DNA of 64,000 nucleotides from Seminavis robusta. Taxonomy: Eukaryota > Bacillariophyta > Bacillariophyceae > Naviculales > Naviculaceae. The position numbers and the translations under genes are program-made. The stretch spans positions 1 to 64,000 of the forward strand of contig CAICTM010000371.1 in assembly GCA_903772945.1 (NCBI GenBank), read 5' to 3'. This document shows positions 54,860 through 64,000 of the stretch, one piece after another. Each line of letters begins with the position of its first letter. Position 1 is the stretch's first letter. Under the pieces are notes generated by a model. The model saw nothing but the letters and a program-made list of their open reading frames with translations. It had not been told where the DNA came from and did no database searches.

Positions 54860-56939
54860 ATGACGATCTTCAACACATTCGAAATCAAAATCGCCCTTTT
54901 GGGCTATGTCAGCGTTGGGAAGACCACAGTGTTGAATGCCTTGTTCAGAGACAAATTCTCAGAAGTCTCTGCTCGAAGGACGACGGCGGGTATCAACTAC
55001 TTTCGTTGCATGAGTCAGGGCGCGGTTGCCCCAGGCGAGGTTGATACTGGCGAGACGTGGTCTCCTGTATCCGATGGGTCCACAGCAAATGCTCAAGAGG
55101 TGCTTCAAGAGATTGTTGAAACAAACAAAGTGCTCCGTGAGGCGAAAGAAATCCAAGAGAAGTGGTTCAACATCGAACTAGAAGCTCCCTTTGCCAAATC
55201 CAGAGAAGATACCAGCATCGTCGTGGTCGAGATACCGGGCCTCAACGAAGCTGGTTCGAAGTCAATTTTCTCCAACTATGTGAACGAGCACTGGTGAGCA
55301 CAGCTACATGTATCTTTCGCCTGTTCTGCTCTGCTTTGGTCAACGTTCTAACTTGCTTCCTTTCAGGACTGACTTCGATTGCGTAGTGCTTGTGATGGAT
55401 TCAAGGCAGGGAGTGAATACCGAAGGTAAGTTCAAAAACACCCACTGGCTTAGACTCGGATGATTGTTTGTTTGACCGTGCCAACCGCTCATTCGGGTCC
55501 AAATATCCGGTCATGCCTGATTACCACTGCTCCCTACCTTCTTTATCGTCTTGCGTGCAGAGCAAGTCAAGTTGTTGAGGATGGTGAAGACGAACCTGTC
55601 CAAGAAAGAAGTTCCCGTCATTATCCTGTTCAACAAAGTGGACGAGCCTGATGATGAGGAACAAGCAGAATTGCTGTCGGAAGCAAGAGCAAAGATCTCA
55701 GAGGTCTTCCAAGTTGGAGATAGGTCGAAGGCGTTGGAGGAAACGCTGAAAAACCCCAACATGTCTCCCTCGGATTACCCCACCTCGATGTACCCAGTGG
55801 TCATCCCCATCTCTGCTATCCACGCCTTCTTCTACCGGACGGCATCACTTCTTACATTTGATGAGTTCCGTGGAAAATTTGATATGAGCCTCATTGAACG
55901 AATTGGGCGCGAAGAGATGGGACGTTTCAAATGGAAGAAGCTCACAGAGGAGGAGAAATATTTGGCTGTCTATGAGGCTGTTCGGGAAGATGAAAGCTAC
56001 GAAGAGCGACTTGCTGCTACCAACTTTGACAAGTTCCTATCAACACTGTCCCTTGCGGTGGGTGGCAATGAAGTGCAGACGGAGTTGCTGCTACGACAGC
56101 TGAACCTTGAAATCCAGCATCTGTCCACCAAGACTGCTTCCTCCGAGCACGTTCGCTCGATTTACGAGAAGACCCGAGTGTTGGGCAAAGATATGGAGGC
56201 CCTCAAGGGAGCTGTCTGGGCTGTTTATCGACTGAGCCGCGATGACGCCCTTGGCGAATATGAAGATGAGTACAGGCCGAAAGGTTTGCTCGAAGCCATG
56301 ACCTTCCTCTGCAACTACTTTGCCTGCATTCATGGCTTGGATTGGCAAGAAGAAGAGAAGATGATCAAGCATGAGGCCAGGAAGCTCGTCCGTTGGCAAC
56401 TCGGAACCATCATCAAGAAGCAGAATCTCTTGGAGTATGATGCTTTCCTGGGTCGAGGTCAGCAATACCAACTCTGCAGAGGTTGCAGGAAGCCTGTCGC
56501 AAACGCCAAGAGCTGGAAAAGCCTTTCAATTCATGATTGGATCTCAATTTTCGAGTCCACCTTGCTCATGTCCTGCAACCAATCCTTTTGTGAGTCCTTT
56601 GGCAGAGAAAAGATCGTGTTGTCCCAGCTGAAGGACAAGTTCATCACCTTCAAATCCAAAACCTGCCGCTGCAAGGTTTGCAGCAGTGAAGGTTTTGATT
56701 GCAGCAGTTGTGGAAGAAGCATGCACCAACCTGATACTTGCCCCACTGTCATGGAAACATGGAACGTGGAGTTTTTGGATGGAAGCCTGACCATCAAAGA
56801 AGGAGCCAGCGCCAAGAACTTCGTTACGATTCCCGCGCTGCTTTCAGATGAGAAGCACTTTGGGCATCTTGCTTGGAAGTGCTGCAAGCTCATTGATGCA
56901 ATTGAGAAGAAGAAGTCTGCTCGCTCCCAGGGCAACTAA
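54860..56939 (+). CDS. Dynamin-like large GTPase with Cys-rich C-terminal part (3 exons)
   Basis: Exons 54860-55293, 55367-55425 and 55561-56939 join through introns of 73 nt (GTGAGC...TTTCAG, phase 2) and 135 nt (GTAAGT...GTGCAG, phase 1), giving 623 residues. The P-loop is LLGYVSVGKTTVLNALF (about 13-29), switch region ARRTTAGINYF, G3 VVEIPGLNEAG (about 123) and G4 ILFNKVDEPDDEE (about 188), as in dynamin-superfamily or IRG-type GTPases. A helical region follows (about 250-440). The last third has paired cysteines (CRGCRKP; CRCKVCSS; CSSCGRSMHQPDTC), perhaps a zinc-binding module, not usual in dynamins. Expected role: membrane remodelling or GTP-driven assembly. The 59-nt middle exon carries CVVLVMDSRQGVNTE. 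Start ATG follows CGAC. Confidence 0.87.
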
Positions 56940-57264
56940 AGCAGCAGGAGCAAGAAACTTGTTGTGCTGGCCTCAGCTGAGAGGCTTGTGTTTTTTCTCT
57001 AGTTGGCTCCTTCTTATAGGTTCGTAAACCAAATTCATGACTGCAGAAATGTAATAAAGTTGAAACTTTCTCGGTGCTGGGTTCTAGAGTTCATTTTGTC
57101 AGAGTCTGACATGGAGTTCATCGTAACCATAGTCCACTTTCCGTTGCTTCTACATGTAGAGTTGGAAGAAGACGAATACTCACAAAGTCTTTACGTACAG
57201 CATTAATTCGTCTTCCTTTGTTAAGTTTTTTGCTGTTGGTTCCATGTAGTGGTCCTTTGTGGGT
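56940..57264. other. Intergenic, convergent 3' ends
   Basis: 3' flanks of the GTPase (+) and the secreted protein (-); AATAAAG at 57053 could be a polyadenylation signal. Nothing else seen. Confidence 0.5.
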
Positions 57265-57825
57265 TTACATCACAGAACGCACTGCCAAGATCATAACAGA
57301 AGCCGAAAACACAAGACCACCAGTTGCGGCTGTGCTGCTCTTTTGGAGGTTGTTCGTGCCAGTTCCGCAAACGTAGCCATGTTCCTTGAAAGGATCTCTC
57401 AGATCTTCACTGGGGATCAAGTTTTGGACACCCATAGCTGTACAATTAGAGCTGGCGCATACCATAATATTGGATACTTTTTGGTCAATGATGTTGTCAC
57501 ACAATGCTTGATAATCATAGCTCCACAAGGTGCCCCCAGCGGTGGTACATTCATGCGTGTATGCATCCCTTGTAGTTCCCTGGCCAAGATAAACACTGCA
57601 GCGCTTTAGAGCATTTGTTTCCCAGACAAGGCAGTTGCTGGTCAGAGTACCAAGGACCAATGCAGAGTAATCGTCCTCAATTGGTTTGAGATTTTGATTT
57701 TGATAGTAAAGTGTTTGAGTCCATGCCCATCATTCCGGTTCAGAATGTACCTCAGCGTTGGAAACGCCAATGAAAGCGCATGCGAAGAGGGGCAAAAATG
57801 CGGTGGAGACGGCTTGCTTCATCAT
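57265..57825 (-). CDS. Small secreted Cys-rich protein, probably lipid-anchored (2 exons)
   Basis: Exon 1 (57751-57825) is exactly a signal peptide: MMKQAVSTAFLPLFACAFIG then VSNAE. Exon 2 (57265-57675) gives DDYSALVLGTLTSNCLVW and a domain with seven cysteines, ending in TGGLVFSASVMILAVRSVM, a hydrophobic tail fitting a GPI-attachment signal. Total 161 residues. The 75-nt intron (GTACAT...TTGAG) has a weak acceptor. Its length is a multiple of three and, read through, has one in-frame TGA, so splicing is required unless the TGA is read. No family recognised; a cell-surface protein is likely. Confidence 0.7.
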
Positions 57826-58690
57826 GATGGGGACGTCGTTGTTGTTTTTCAGTGATCGAATTGTTTCCTTATGAGTGCTACGATGGTTGTGCAAAAGGGC
57901 GTTTTGCACCTATTCGTTTGCACGATAATAAAAGGGTATCAGACGGCGCTCTGTGTAGCGGTGACCGAACTCGCAAGCTTCTTCAGCTGTGACTCAACAA
58001 ACGTGTAACGATCGGCCCGCGCCAATTCAATATAACTCCCGTGACAGCCAATCGAAGCAGAATCGAATCATTCGAATGGAACATCGTTCGACCTCATCGC
58101 ACCAAGATTGGTACCAGTACTCGGCCACAATGAGCTTTGGTGCGCAAGTGCAACGGAAAGCACTTTGGAAACCTGGCAGCAGTTGGTTCGATGCCGTTTG
58201 ACTTTCAACTGCAATTTGACCCAGGAGAAGTTCTTCTTGAGAAGGTCGAAGATCTTCATGGATGGCGTAATAATTCAATCTTTTAATCGGATGACACTGA
58301 AGTAGGCAAATGGAGGCACACTGAACTGATTGAATCATTCAACTTCTGAGATTGTGGATACTGATATCTCGGTTTCACATGCCCAAACGATCCAGGACAA
58401 AGCCGGGAGGCCAGATACCAAGCAGCCAAGCACAAGAACCGCAAAGCAACGTATGTAGCCGGTAGCCTGAAACGAGGGAAACGCAATTCCTCGAGTGCCA
58501 AACCTTCACAACACACGAAAGTTTTTAGGCCTTGTCTGGGGGTGCATATCCACACATACACACATGACGTTGCCGGACATTCCTTCCGCAAGTCAGCAGT
58601 ACCAGTACCTGCCAGTTTGTTCTGCTACCGGGTACTAAGTAAGAAGTGAGTAAAAAGTAATCGATCGAGACGCTGGAGCAAAAGGTACTA
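57826..58690. other. Intergenic
   Basis: Upstream of the secreted-protein gene. ORFs at 57989-58591 on both strands are short and unsupported. The right end abuts the inverted-repeat element. Confidence 0.5.
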
Positions 58691-59048
58691 CAGGGAGATG
58701 TTAAAATAAGCGGGAATTCTCCGTTTTTTAAACACCACCAGCTTTTTCCCTGCTTTGTTTAACACCACCAGTTTTCTTCCCCTTTTGTTTAACACTAAGG
58801 CAAACAAGCTGTAAACATGCTGTATCATGAAACCAAAGAAATAATGAGAGTTTTGATTCAGGCATCACAAGAAACTCTTGTTTCTCCAAATTGACTAAGT
58901 GTGTGTTCAAATACGGGACTGAAGGACAATAGAGCTAGGGAGCAAAAAGTGGATGTTAAAGCTTTGGGTAAGTGTGTGTTAATCACTGATGAATAAACTG
59001 GTGGTGTTCAAAAAAGCCAGAATTCCCGATTCTTTTAACATCTCCCTG
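58691..59048. mobile_element. 358-bp MITE with ~52-bp terminal inverted repeats
   Basis: Starts CAGGGAGATGTTAAAA and ends TTTTAACATCTCCCTG. The arms (58691-58742 and 58997-59048) are about 85% identical as inverted copies, including CGGGAATTCT and an inner AACACCACCAG. AACACCACCAG recurs as a direct repeat inside the left arm region (58730, 58761). TA precedes the left end and GTA follows the right end, so a TA target (Tc1/mariner-type) is possible, while the CAGGG start also fits hAT; no clear 8-bp duplication is seen. No transposase. The more diverged arms suggest it is older than the element at 3553. Confidence 0.8.
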
Positions 59049-59669
59049 GTAGCTACTAGTACGGCAATGAAAGACACAAAGACACCTTCGGGTCTTCGGG
59101 TTGAAGGTTATCGTTAACACGCATACAATGACCTGTTGTTGTACGGTGTGCGTGTACATGTACGTAGTTTGGTGACATGTACTGGTGCTGCCGTCAGTAC
59201 TGAGTAGATTAGAGAAGCTATTAGAGAGTTTAAGAGTATTACTAGTAGACTCTAATAGGATTTTCTTTCCAAGCAAATCCAAGAACCAAGCATTCACCAC
59301 GGTAAGCGGTACATAAGTGCAATACCACCTTGTGTGGGCCAGCTGTTTCCAGCACTTGTACTCCGCAGCGCACAATAAGTACGACGGCTCCACTAGGTTC
59401 CTTTCACTGGCATAAGCTGGACATACCAGCATACCAGGTGACCATATAACCATCGAATCCAAGCTAAGTAAAGTAGTAGTTAAATGCTGCAGTCATCTCT
59501 TGTTCACAACGGTCATCTGTGTAAGAATCAGGATCAGCTGTGACCCAACATGTGACTCAAATTTACGGAAGTAAAAAAATGGAGAGAGGCCACACTCACA
59601 ATTTCCAGCAAAGCACAACAACAAGGCGTGAATATACTAGTACAACAACAGATACTACTAGAACTGACC
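59049..59669. other. Intergenic, promoter of the kinase gene
   Basis: A 159-residue minus-strand ORF (58983-59462) runs out of the inverted-repeat element and is discounted. No gene is supported. Confidence 0.5.
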
Positions 59670-61679
59670 ATGACAACCGAAGCGGCCAATCCTCGCGCAC
59701 TCCCACTGCGATGCTACAGTTCCTTGGATCCTGTCAAGGCGTGCACTCCAACCTTTTCTCTTTGTCTCTCCACAGAGAGTGCACATGTTCCAACGAGAAG
59801 CAGGCGGCAGAAGAACCCACGAAGATCCATCATGATCACAGCCAAGGACTTTGTCACACACAAGGTAGGGCATAACTTGCACGATGACTATGATGTCCAA
59901 GACATGGTGGGCGAAGGTGGATTTGGAGAAGTCTATCGTGCCATTCATCGTGCGACAGGATCGGAACGTGCTGTCAAGGTGTTGCCTCGATCAGCTGATC
60001 AAGAAGAGAACGAGCAAGTCCGGAATGAATTTGACGTTGTGAAGAACCTTGACCATCCAAACATACTGAAGCAGTACAATATGTATGAGTCTGACGACAA
60101 GCTCTACCTGGTCACAGACATCTACCTGGGAGGTGAAATGTTTGAGGAACTGGAAGAAAATGGACTCCTGACTGAACAAGATGCTGCTTCCTTGATGAAT
60201 CATCTGCTGTCATGCATCCATTACTGCCATCAGAAAGGCATCTGCCACAGGGACGTCAAGCCTGAGAACCTGTTGATGAGTGGCAATAAAAAGTGGGAAG
60301 ACATCAAACTGATCGATTTTGGATTGGCATGCTACCACAACGACGATGAGGATGAACCCATGACCGAAGTGTTTGGCTCTCCATACTATGTCGCCCCACA
60401 AGTACTGGAGGGAGAGTACACAAACAAGGCTGACATTTGGAGTTGTGGTACCGTCGCCTTTGTAGCCCTGGCTGGATACGCTCCATTCGATGGGGATTCT
60501 ACGGAAGATGTGATTGATCGAGTTCACGAAGGTGTCTTTGACTTTGAGGATGAAGTCTGGGATGATGTTTCAGAAGACGCCAAGGATTTCATTCGGAAGC
60601 TGCTGACCTATGATGAAAGCGAGCGCCCCACAGCATTGGAGGCATTGCAGCATCCTTGGCTGGTGCAAGAACGGGAAGCTCACAAGCAACGCGTGTTCTC
60701 TGATTCAGAACGAAGGAGCAGCATGGAGGAAGTTCTTGCGGGTATGCAATGCTATGAAGCCAAATCCAAGCTCAAGCAAGCTACATTTGCTCTCCTGGCC
60801 AGTCAGTTCTTGTCCAAGGAGGAACGAGCAGAAATTGACGAGATCTTTCGTGTGCTTGATGCTGACTGCAGTGGTCAGCTGACCAAAGACGAAGTCCAAA
60901 AGGGCTTTGCAGACTTCTACAAGAATAATCTCAGTGACGACGAGATTGATTCTCTGTTTGCAAAGGTGAACTTCTCAAAGACCAACGAGATTTCCTACAG
61001 TGAATTTGTCTGTGCCTGCCTCATGCAAATGGATGTTCTCGATGAGAAGCGCTTGCTGGCTGCCTTTCGTGAGTTTGACCTTGATGGATCCGGAACCATC
61101 TCGGTAGAGGAGCTCAAGGAAATCTTTGGTGCTTGCAGGGACAATGAGGGTCTGGTTGACGATGATATGATTGATGCCATCATTGCCCAGGTTGACAAGA
61201 CTGAAGATGGTGAGATCGACTTCGAAGGGTTCAAATCCTTCCTTCTCTCCCCTTCCGGTGAGCCCAGCAAAGAAACGTTGCAGCAGAGGCACAACAGCAA
61301 AGCAAGCCTTGGTTTGGATGACGAAGATGACATCTCGGAATTTGCCTGCGAAAGTCAATCCGAACTTTTTACCAAAGACTGTCGCTATTCTTTGCTCACT
61401 GCCTCGACTGAAATTTCCACCGGTAGCTCCCTTGAGTTTGACGATGGCTCCCTTGATGGGCCATCATTGTCTGGCGACGAAGACGGCACGTTTATTATCA
61501 AGCTATCAACGGTTGAGCAAACATTGCAACACGAGGACGAGGCATCGATAGCAAACGTTTCGGCCCACAGCCGCGAGTCAGAATACAGCACGAGTAAAAG
61601 AAGAGACGAACTGGCATCAGTATCGGTACACAAGCAACGTTGCATCTTTGAGGAACTGATTGCAAAGAACAGCAGCTAG
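59670..61679 (+). CDS. Calcium-dependent protein kinase (CDPK)
   Basis: A 669-residue, single-exon protein. After a Ser/Arg-rich N-terminus the kinase domain runs from about 74 to 333: VGEGGFGEVYRAIHRATGSE (glycine loop), AVKVL (catalytic Lys), HRDVKPENLLM at about 192, DFGLAC at about 216, and FGSPYYVAPQVLEG. A junction helix (KLKQATFALLASQFLSKEE) leads to four EF-hands at about 397 (DADCSGQLTKDE), 433 (degenerate: NFSKTNEISYSEF), 469 (DLDGSGTISVEE) and 508 (DKTEDGEIDFEG). Hand 2 lacks several acidic ligands. A 130-residue Ser/Asp-rich tail follows. Role: direct calcium-activated Ser/Thr kinase, as in plants and alveolates. The frame is open from 59628, but the first ATG is at 59670. No myristoylation motif. 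Confidence 0.95.
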   Translation: MTTEAANPRALPLRCYSSLDPVKACTPTFSLCLSTESAHVPTRSRRQKNPRRSIMITAKDFVTHKVGHNLHDDYDVQDMVGEGGFGEVYRAIHRATGSERAVKVLPRSADQEENEQVRNEFDVVKNLDHPNILKQYNMYESDDKLYLVTDIYLGGEMFEELEENGLLTEQDAASLMNHLLSCIHYCHQKGICHRDVKPENLLMSGNKKWEDIKLIDFGLACYHNDDEDEPMTEVFGSPYYVAPQVLEGEYTNKADIWSCGTVAFVALAGYAPFDGDSTEDVIDRVHEGVFDFEDEVWDDVSEDAKDFIRKLLTYDESERPTALEALQHPWLVQEREAHKQRVFSDSERRSSMEEVLAGMQCYEAKSKLKQATFALLASQFLSKEERAEIDEIFRVLDADCSGQLTKDEVQKGFADFYKNNLSDDEIDSLFAKVNFSKTNEISYSEFVCACLMQMDVLDEKRLLAAFREFDLDGSGTISVEELKEIFGACRDNEGLVDDDMIDAIIAQVDKTEDGEIDFEGFKSFLLSPSGEPSKETLQQRHNSKASLGLDDEDDISEFACESQSELFTKDCRYSLLTASTEISTGSSLEFDDGSLDGPSLSGDEDGTFIIKLSTVEQTLQHEDEASIANVSAHSRESEYSTSKRRDELASVSVHKQRCIFEELIAKNSS

Positions 61680-62246
61680 ACTCGCCAATGATGATAGTTG
61701 GTGTCACGGAAGCATTGAGCCTTCTGGCAAGGGGAAGTTTGAAACTGGAATTGCGTTGGGCGGATTGCACCAACAGCAACGTTGCGTAGCTACTAAAGAA
61801 TATGCATAGTGTTTGTATTGACATTGAAACTCGACTCGGAAAGCGCTATCTATCGCCCTTGAACGCCCCCTTCGACGACGAGCTACCGGTAGGCAGATAC
61901 GGTCATAATGGTGCAGGAGGAGGACTGGGCTTTGACTTGGCTCAATGAGGATCCACTGTACCGTAGGACAGTAGTCTAGTGGCTCTTTTCCTCCCCTCTA
62001 GCTAGCTAGCTATACCGGTACTGTTGCTTCCATCCCCCTTGGCTTCCATACTCTCTCTCTCCCCCCCACCCCCTGAATGTAAAACCCGTGTTCCCAATTC
62101 CCAAATTCACACAGCTGATTTGGAACCTCTTGACACGTCATTTCAAAATTCTGTTGCTCCGCATAAAGCATGCTATCCAGAACAAGGCAAACTTGGCGAC
62201 GATATCTCCTTCTGGTTGCTTTTGTCTTGAGCAGAAGGTAGAGATC
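61680..62246. other. Intergenic between two plus-strand genes
   Basis: CTCTCTCTCTCCCCCCC (62050) and CTAGCTAGCTAGCTATACCGGTAC (62000) lie before the next gene. Its frame is open upstream to 62088 without ATG, so this is read as leader. Confidence 0.5.
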
Positions 62247-63161
62247 ATGGAAGGAGCAGAAGATAACTGGGTGGAAGTGGTAGCGGAAGAGGTGCCTGCA
62301 GAGAATCCAGAAGCTGGAAGAGTGGAGGGTGATGCAATAGAAAACCAAGCAGCCGACAACAATGTCCATTCTCGCACTCGTTACCCCGGCTATAAGGAGA
62401 GGATGGCCATCACGGATCAAGAGCGGGCGTGGGCTCTGGCCATGAAGGCAGCCATTGAAGGATGTGCTGATCTCGACAATTTGTCAGATTTTGAGTATTG
62501 CCAGTTGGCCCTGGTCGAACGAGACAGAGTCGAAGCTGCTATGGACAGAGCTCGCCACATGCAAGCATTCCGTCAGGAGTATGGCCTTCGGGGCACGGTG
62601 GCGGAAGCCACGCAACTGCTATGGGAGTATGTTCATCTGATGCCCGGGCATTTTCTCAGCTTTTCCTACTCCTATGACCACGGCTCGTATGTCTGTTGTT
62701 GCGATGCCAAAAAGTTTGATGAAAGTGTATTGACGTCAGAGGAAAAATGGAGGACATGCCTTTGCGGGGTCTACCTGTTGTACCAAGCATTGAATGCGGA
62801 CATGATGAGCATCCGGAACGGGGTGATATTCGTGTACGAGTGTGAGGGATTTAGCCTCGGTAGCATGAGTATGAAAACCGCCCAACGACTGTGTACGGAG
62901 GTCTACGGCTCTTATCCAACACTCACCAAGCAGATGAAGTATTTCCATTCTGGCATGGTCTTCAACGTGCTCCTTTCCTTTTGCAAGCAGTTCTTGCCTA
63001 GAGATTTGAAATCCAAATTCGAAACCGGAAACTGTTTTGAGGGAAGACTTGACACCTATTACCTCGTTCCCAACTTGGAATCGTCACACGCACGATTTTA
63101 TGCCCGAATATTGGAAACTATCACTCGACGATACCATGAAGAAGAAGTCTTCCGACTGTGA
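62247..63161 (+). CDS. CRAL-TRIO (SEC14)-like lipid-binding protein
   Basis: A 304-residue, single-exon protein. An acidic N-terminus (MEGAEDNWVEVVAEEVP) is followed by a helical N-lobe (about 55-120) and a CRAL-TRIO-like lobe (about 125-285): PGHFLSFSYSYDHGSYVCCC, GVIFVYECEGFSLGSMSM (the 'D..G' strand and gate region) and HSGMVFNVLLSFCKQFLP with DLKSKF, corresponding to the 'N.P..F...W...KPFL...T..KI' stretch. Such proteins move phosphoinositides or other lipids between membranes. Match is by pattern and moderately strong. Start at the first ATG (context ATC ATG G). Confidence 0.75.
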   Translation: MEGAEDNWVEVVAEEVPAENPEAGRVEGDAIENQAADNNVHSRTRYPGYKERMAITDQERAWALAMKAAIEGCADLDNLSDFEYCQLALVERDRVEAAMDRARHMQAFRQEYGLRGTVAEATQLLWEYVHLMPGHFLSFSYSYDHGSYVCCCDAKKFDESVLTSEEKWRTCLCGVYLLYQALNADMMSIRNGVIFVYECEGFSLGSMSMKTAQRLCTEVYGSYPTLTKQMKYFHSGMVFNVLLSFCKQFLPRDLKSKFETGNCFEGRLDTYYLVPNLESSHARFYARILETITRRYHEEEVFRL

Positions 63162-63665
63162 CCTACTATTGACAGGTTTATTCTGGCTGTGGTTCGGAGC
63201 TACAGTGGCTACTCATGCCATTTTTGTTGTGCATTCCGTGTAGAGTTTTCAGTTATGTTTCGTTACATCGCTTCGTCTCGTGACTCCAGTCCATGCAAAC
63301 TTCTGTAGTCTTAATCGAATAGTCACCAACCAAAATGCAAGAGAGCAAAGTACCAACAAACTTTCGCATTCGACTGGGCTGCGTGATGGATTGGACTGTG
63401 TCATTCTGGCTACTTAGGCGAGTTCTGCCCGCGGTGGTGTTCAAGCTGGGAACTGAGGAGAAAGTAGTAATCGCAACCGTGGCTGGAGCTAGCAACAAGG
63501 ATTGCGTCCTGAAGGGAGCCAAATACCGGTATCGGGTGCCCGCACCTGTGCTCGCAAACTGGCGAGAAGAAAATCGCATGGTAGAACAGATTTCAAAAAC
63601 TACGCACTTAACAGTGTACACAGTGTACTCAGTAAACTGAATTACTAATAGTCGCAACTGCCATT
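63162..63665. other. Intergenic, convergent 3' ends
   Basis: A 101-residue plus-strand ORF (63335-63640) and a 134-residue minus-strand ORF (63253-63657) overlap; neither has domain or signal peptide. TACCGGTATCGG at 63526. Nothing else. Confidence 0.45.
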
Positions 63666-64000
63666 CTACCAGTTCCTCCAGTTGCTGAATGGTCGCTTGG
63701 ACCAGGCACGTTCTGCCGCCTCCTCTTCATCATTCTTGTGGTCATCTGTCAAACTGTTCTCTTCTGGGCGGAAACAAATGTATGCTGTTGCTCCAACTAT
63801 GAGGGAAGAAAACAAGACAGCACAGGTCAGCAAGCAAAGCCTACAAATACACCAGCTGCCCAAAGATCCTGCCAGTCCACTTACTGGCACCAACAGAGGC
63901 TAGCGCTTCGGCTCCAGTCAAACCAGCAAAGATAACATTGGCTACAACGCCCACTTCGGCTCCAACAGCACCCAGAACAGCACCCACACCAGCCAGGGCA
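63666..64000 (-). CDS. 3' end of a membrane protein gene, partial at the right edge
   Basis: The last two exons of a minus-strand gene. The inner one (63885-64000, continuing past the window) reads ALAGVGAVLGAVGAEVGVVA and VIFAGLTGAEALASVGA, Ala/Gly/Val-rich membrane-like sequence. An 88-nt GTAAGT...CCTCATAG intron with a strong pyrimidine tract leads in phase 1 to the final exon (63666-63796): GATAYICFRPEENSLTDDHK, an acidic run, and SNWRNW at the C-terminus. The frame of the inner exon would stop soon after the donor if unspliced, which supports the join. Small-residue packing suggests stacked membrane helices; family unknown. Confidence 0.7.

Noticed and set aside
59628-59669. GTG start for the calcium-dependent kinase
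   Set aside because: Nuclear eukaryotic genes rarely use GTG; the ATG at 59670 is the first true start.

Overview
The window reads as nuclear DNA of a eukaryotic alga, most likely a raphid pennate diatom. Evidence: short GT-AG introns (mostly about 75-120 nt) in densely packed genes; a plastid presequence of the heterokont type (signal peptide plus a serine-alanine-phenylalanine cleavage motif, gene at 12797); a secreted protein with long PSxxPS repeats; 'LPLHxAC' ankyrin repeats; and remnants of a diatom-style Ty1/copia element. The species assignment is inference.

Layout. 1-6.7 kb is accessory DNA: a fossil copia-like gag region, a broken HMG-box piece, several tandem repeats, a 354-bp inverted-repeat element flanked by TTA, and no convincing intact gene. 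From 6.7 kb on the window is gene-rich: bZIP factor (-), bestrophin-like channel (+), plastid repeat protein (+), ankyrin protein (+), HxxxDG acyltransferase with a frame break (-), a type II membrane protein of unknown function in many exons (-), SCP2 protein with a peroxisomal tail (+), EBP1/PA2G4 (-) divergent from alanyl-tRNA synthetase (+), an 80-residue six-cysteine zinc protein (+), a fused MPC1-MPC2 pyruvate carrier (-), an armadillo-like protein (+), a VASt-domain protein (-), a SCYL1-type pseudokinase (+), a PSxxPS secreted protein (-) with a decayed partial copy about 3.5 kb away, a Cwc21/SRRM2-type splicing factor (+), a membrane-anchored FkbM-type methyltransferase (+), a septin with a C-terminal membrane helix (+), a type I membrane protein with an unresolved 5' half (+), a dynamin-like GTPase (+), a small secreted cysteine-rich protein (-), a second inverted-repeat element, a calcium-dependent protein kinase (+), a CRAL-TRIO-like protein (+), and the 3' end of a membrane protein running off the right edge (-).

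No operon logic applies; genes look individually transcribed. Functional themes recur: translation (EBP1 and AlaRS share one divergent intergenic region), lipid handling (SCP2, VASt, CRAL-TRIO), membrane trafficking and remodelling (SCYL1, septin, dynamin-like GTPase), and organelle metabolism (MPC fusion, plastid protein). Intergenic DNA is rich in the short palindromes TACCGGTA and CTAGCTAG.

Most striking: the MPC1-MPC2 fusion, the septin whose P-loop is split by what reads as a GC-AG intron and which has a 35-nt intron, the two-repeat plastid protein, and several short spliced genes seen only by joining exons. All exon joins were made by eye from splice sites and reading phase.
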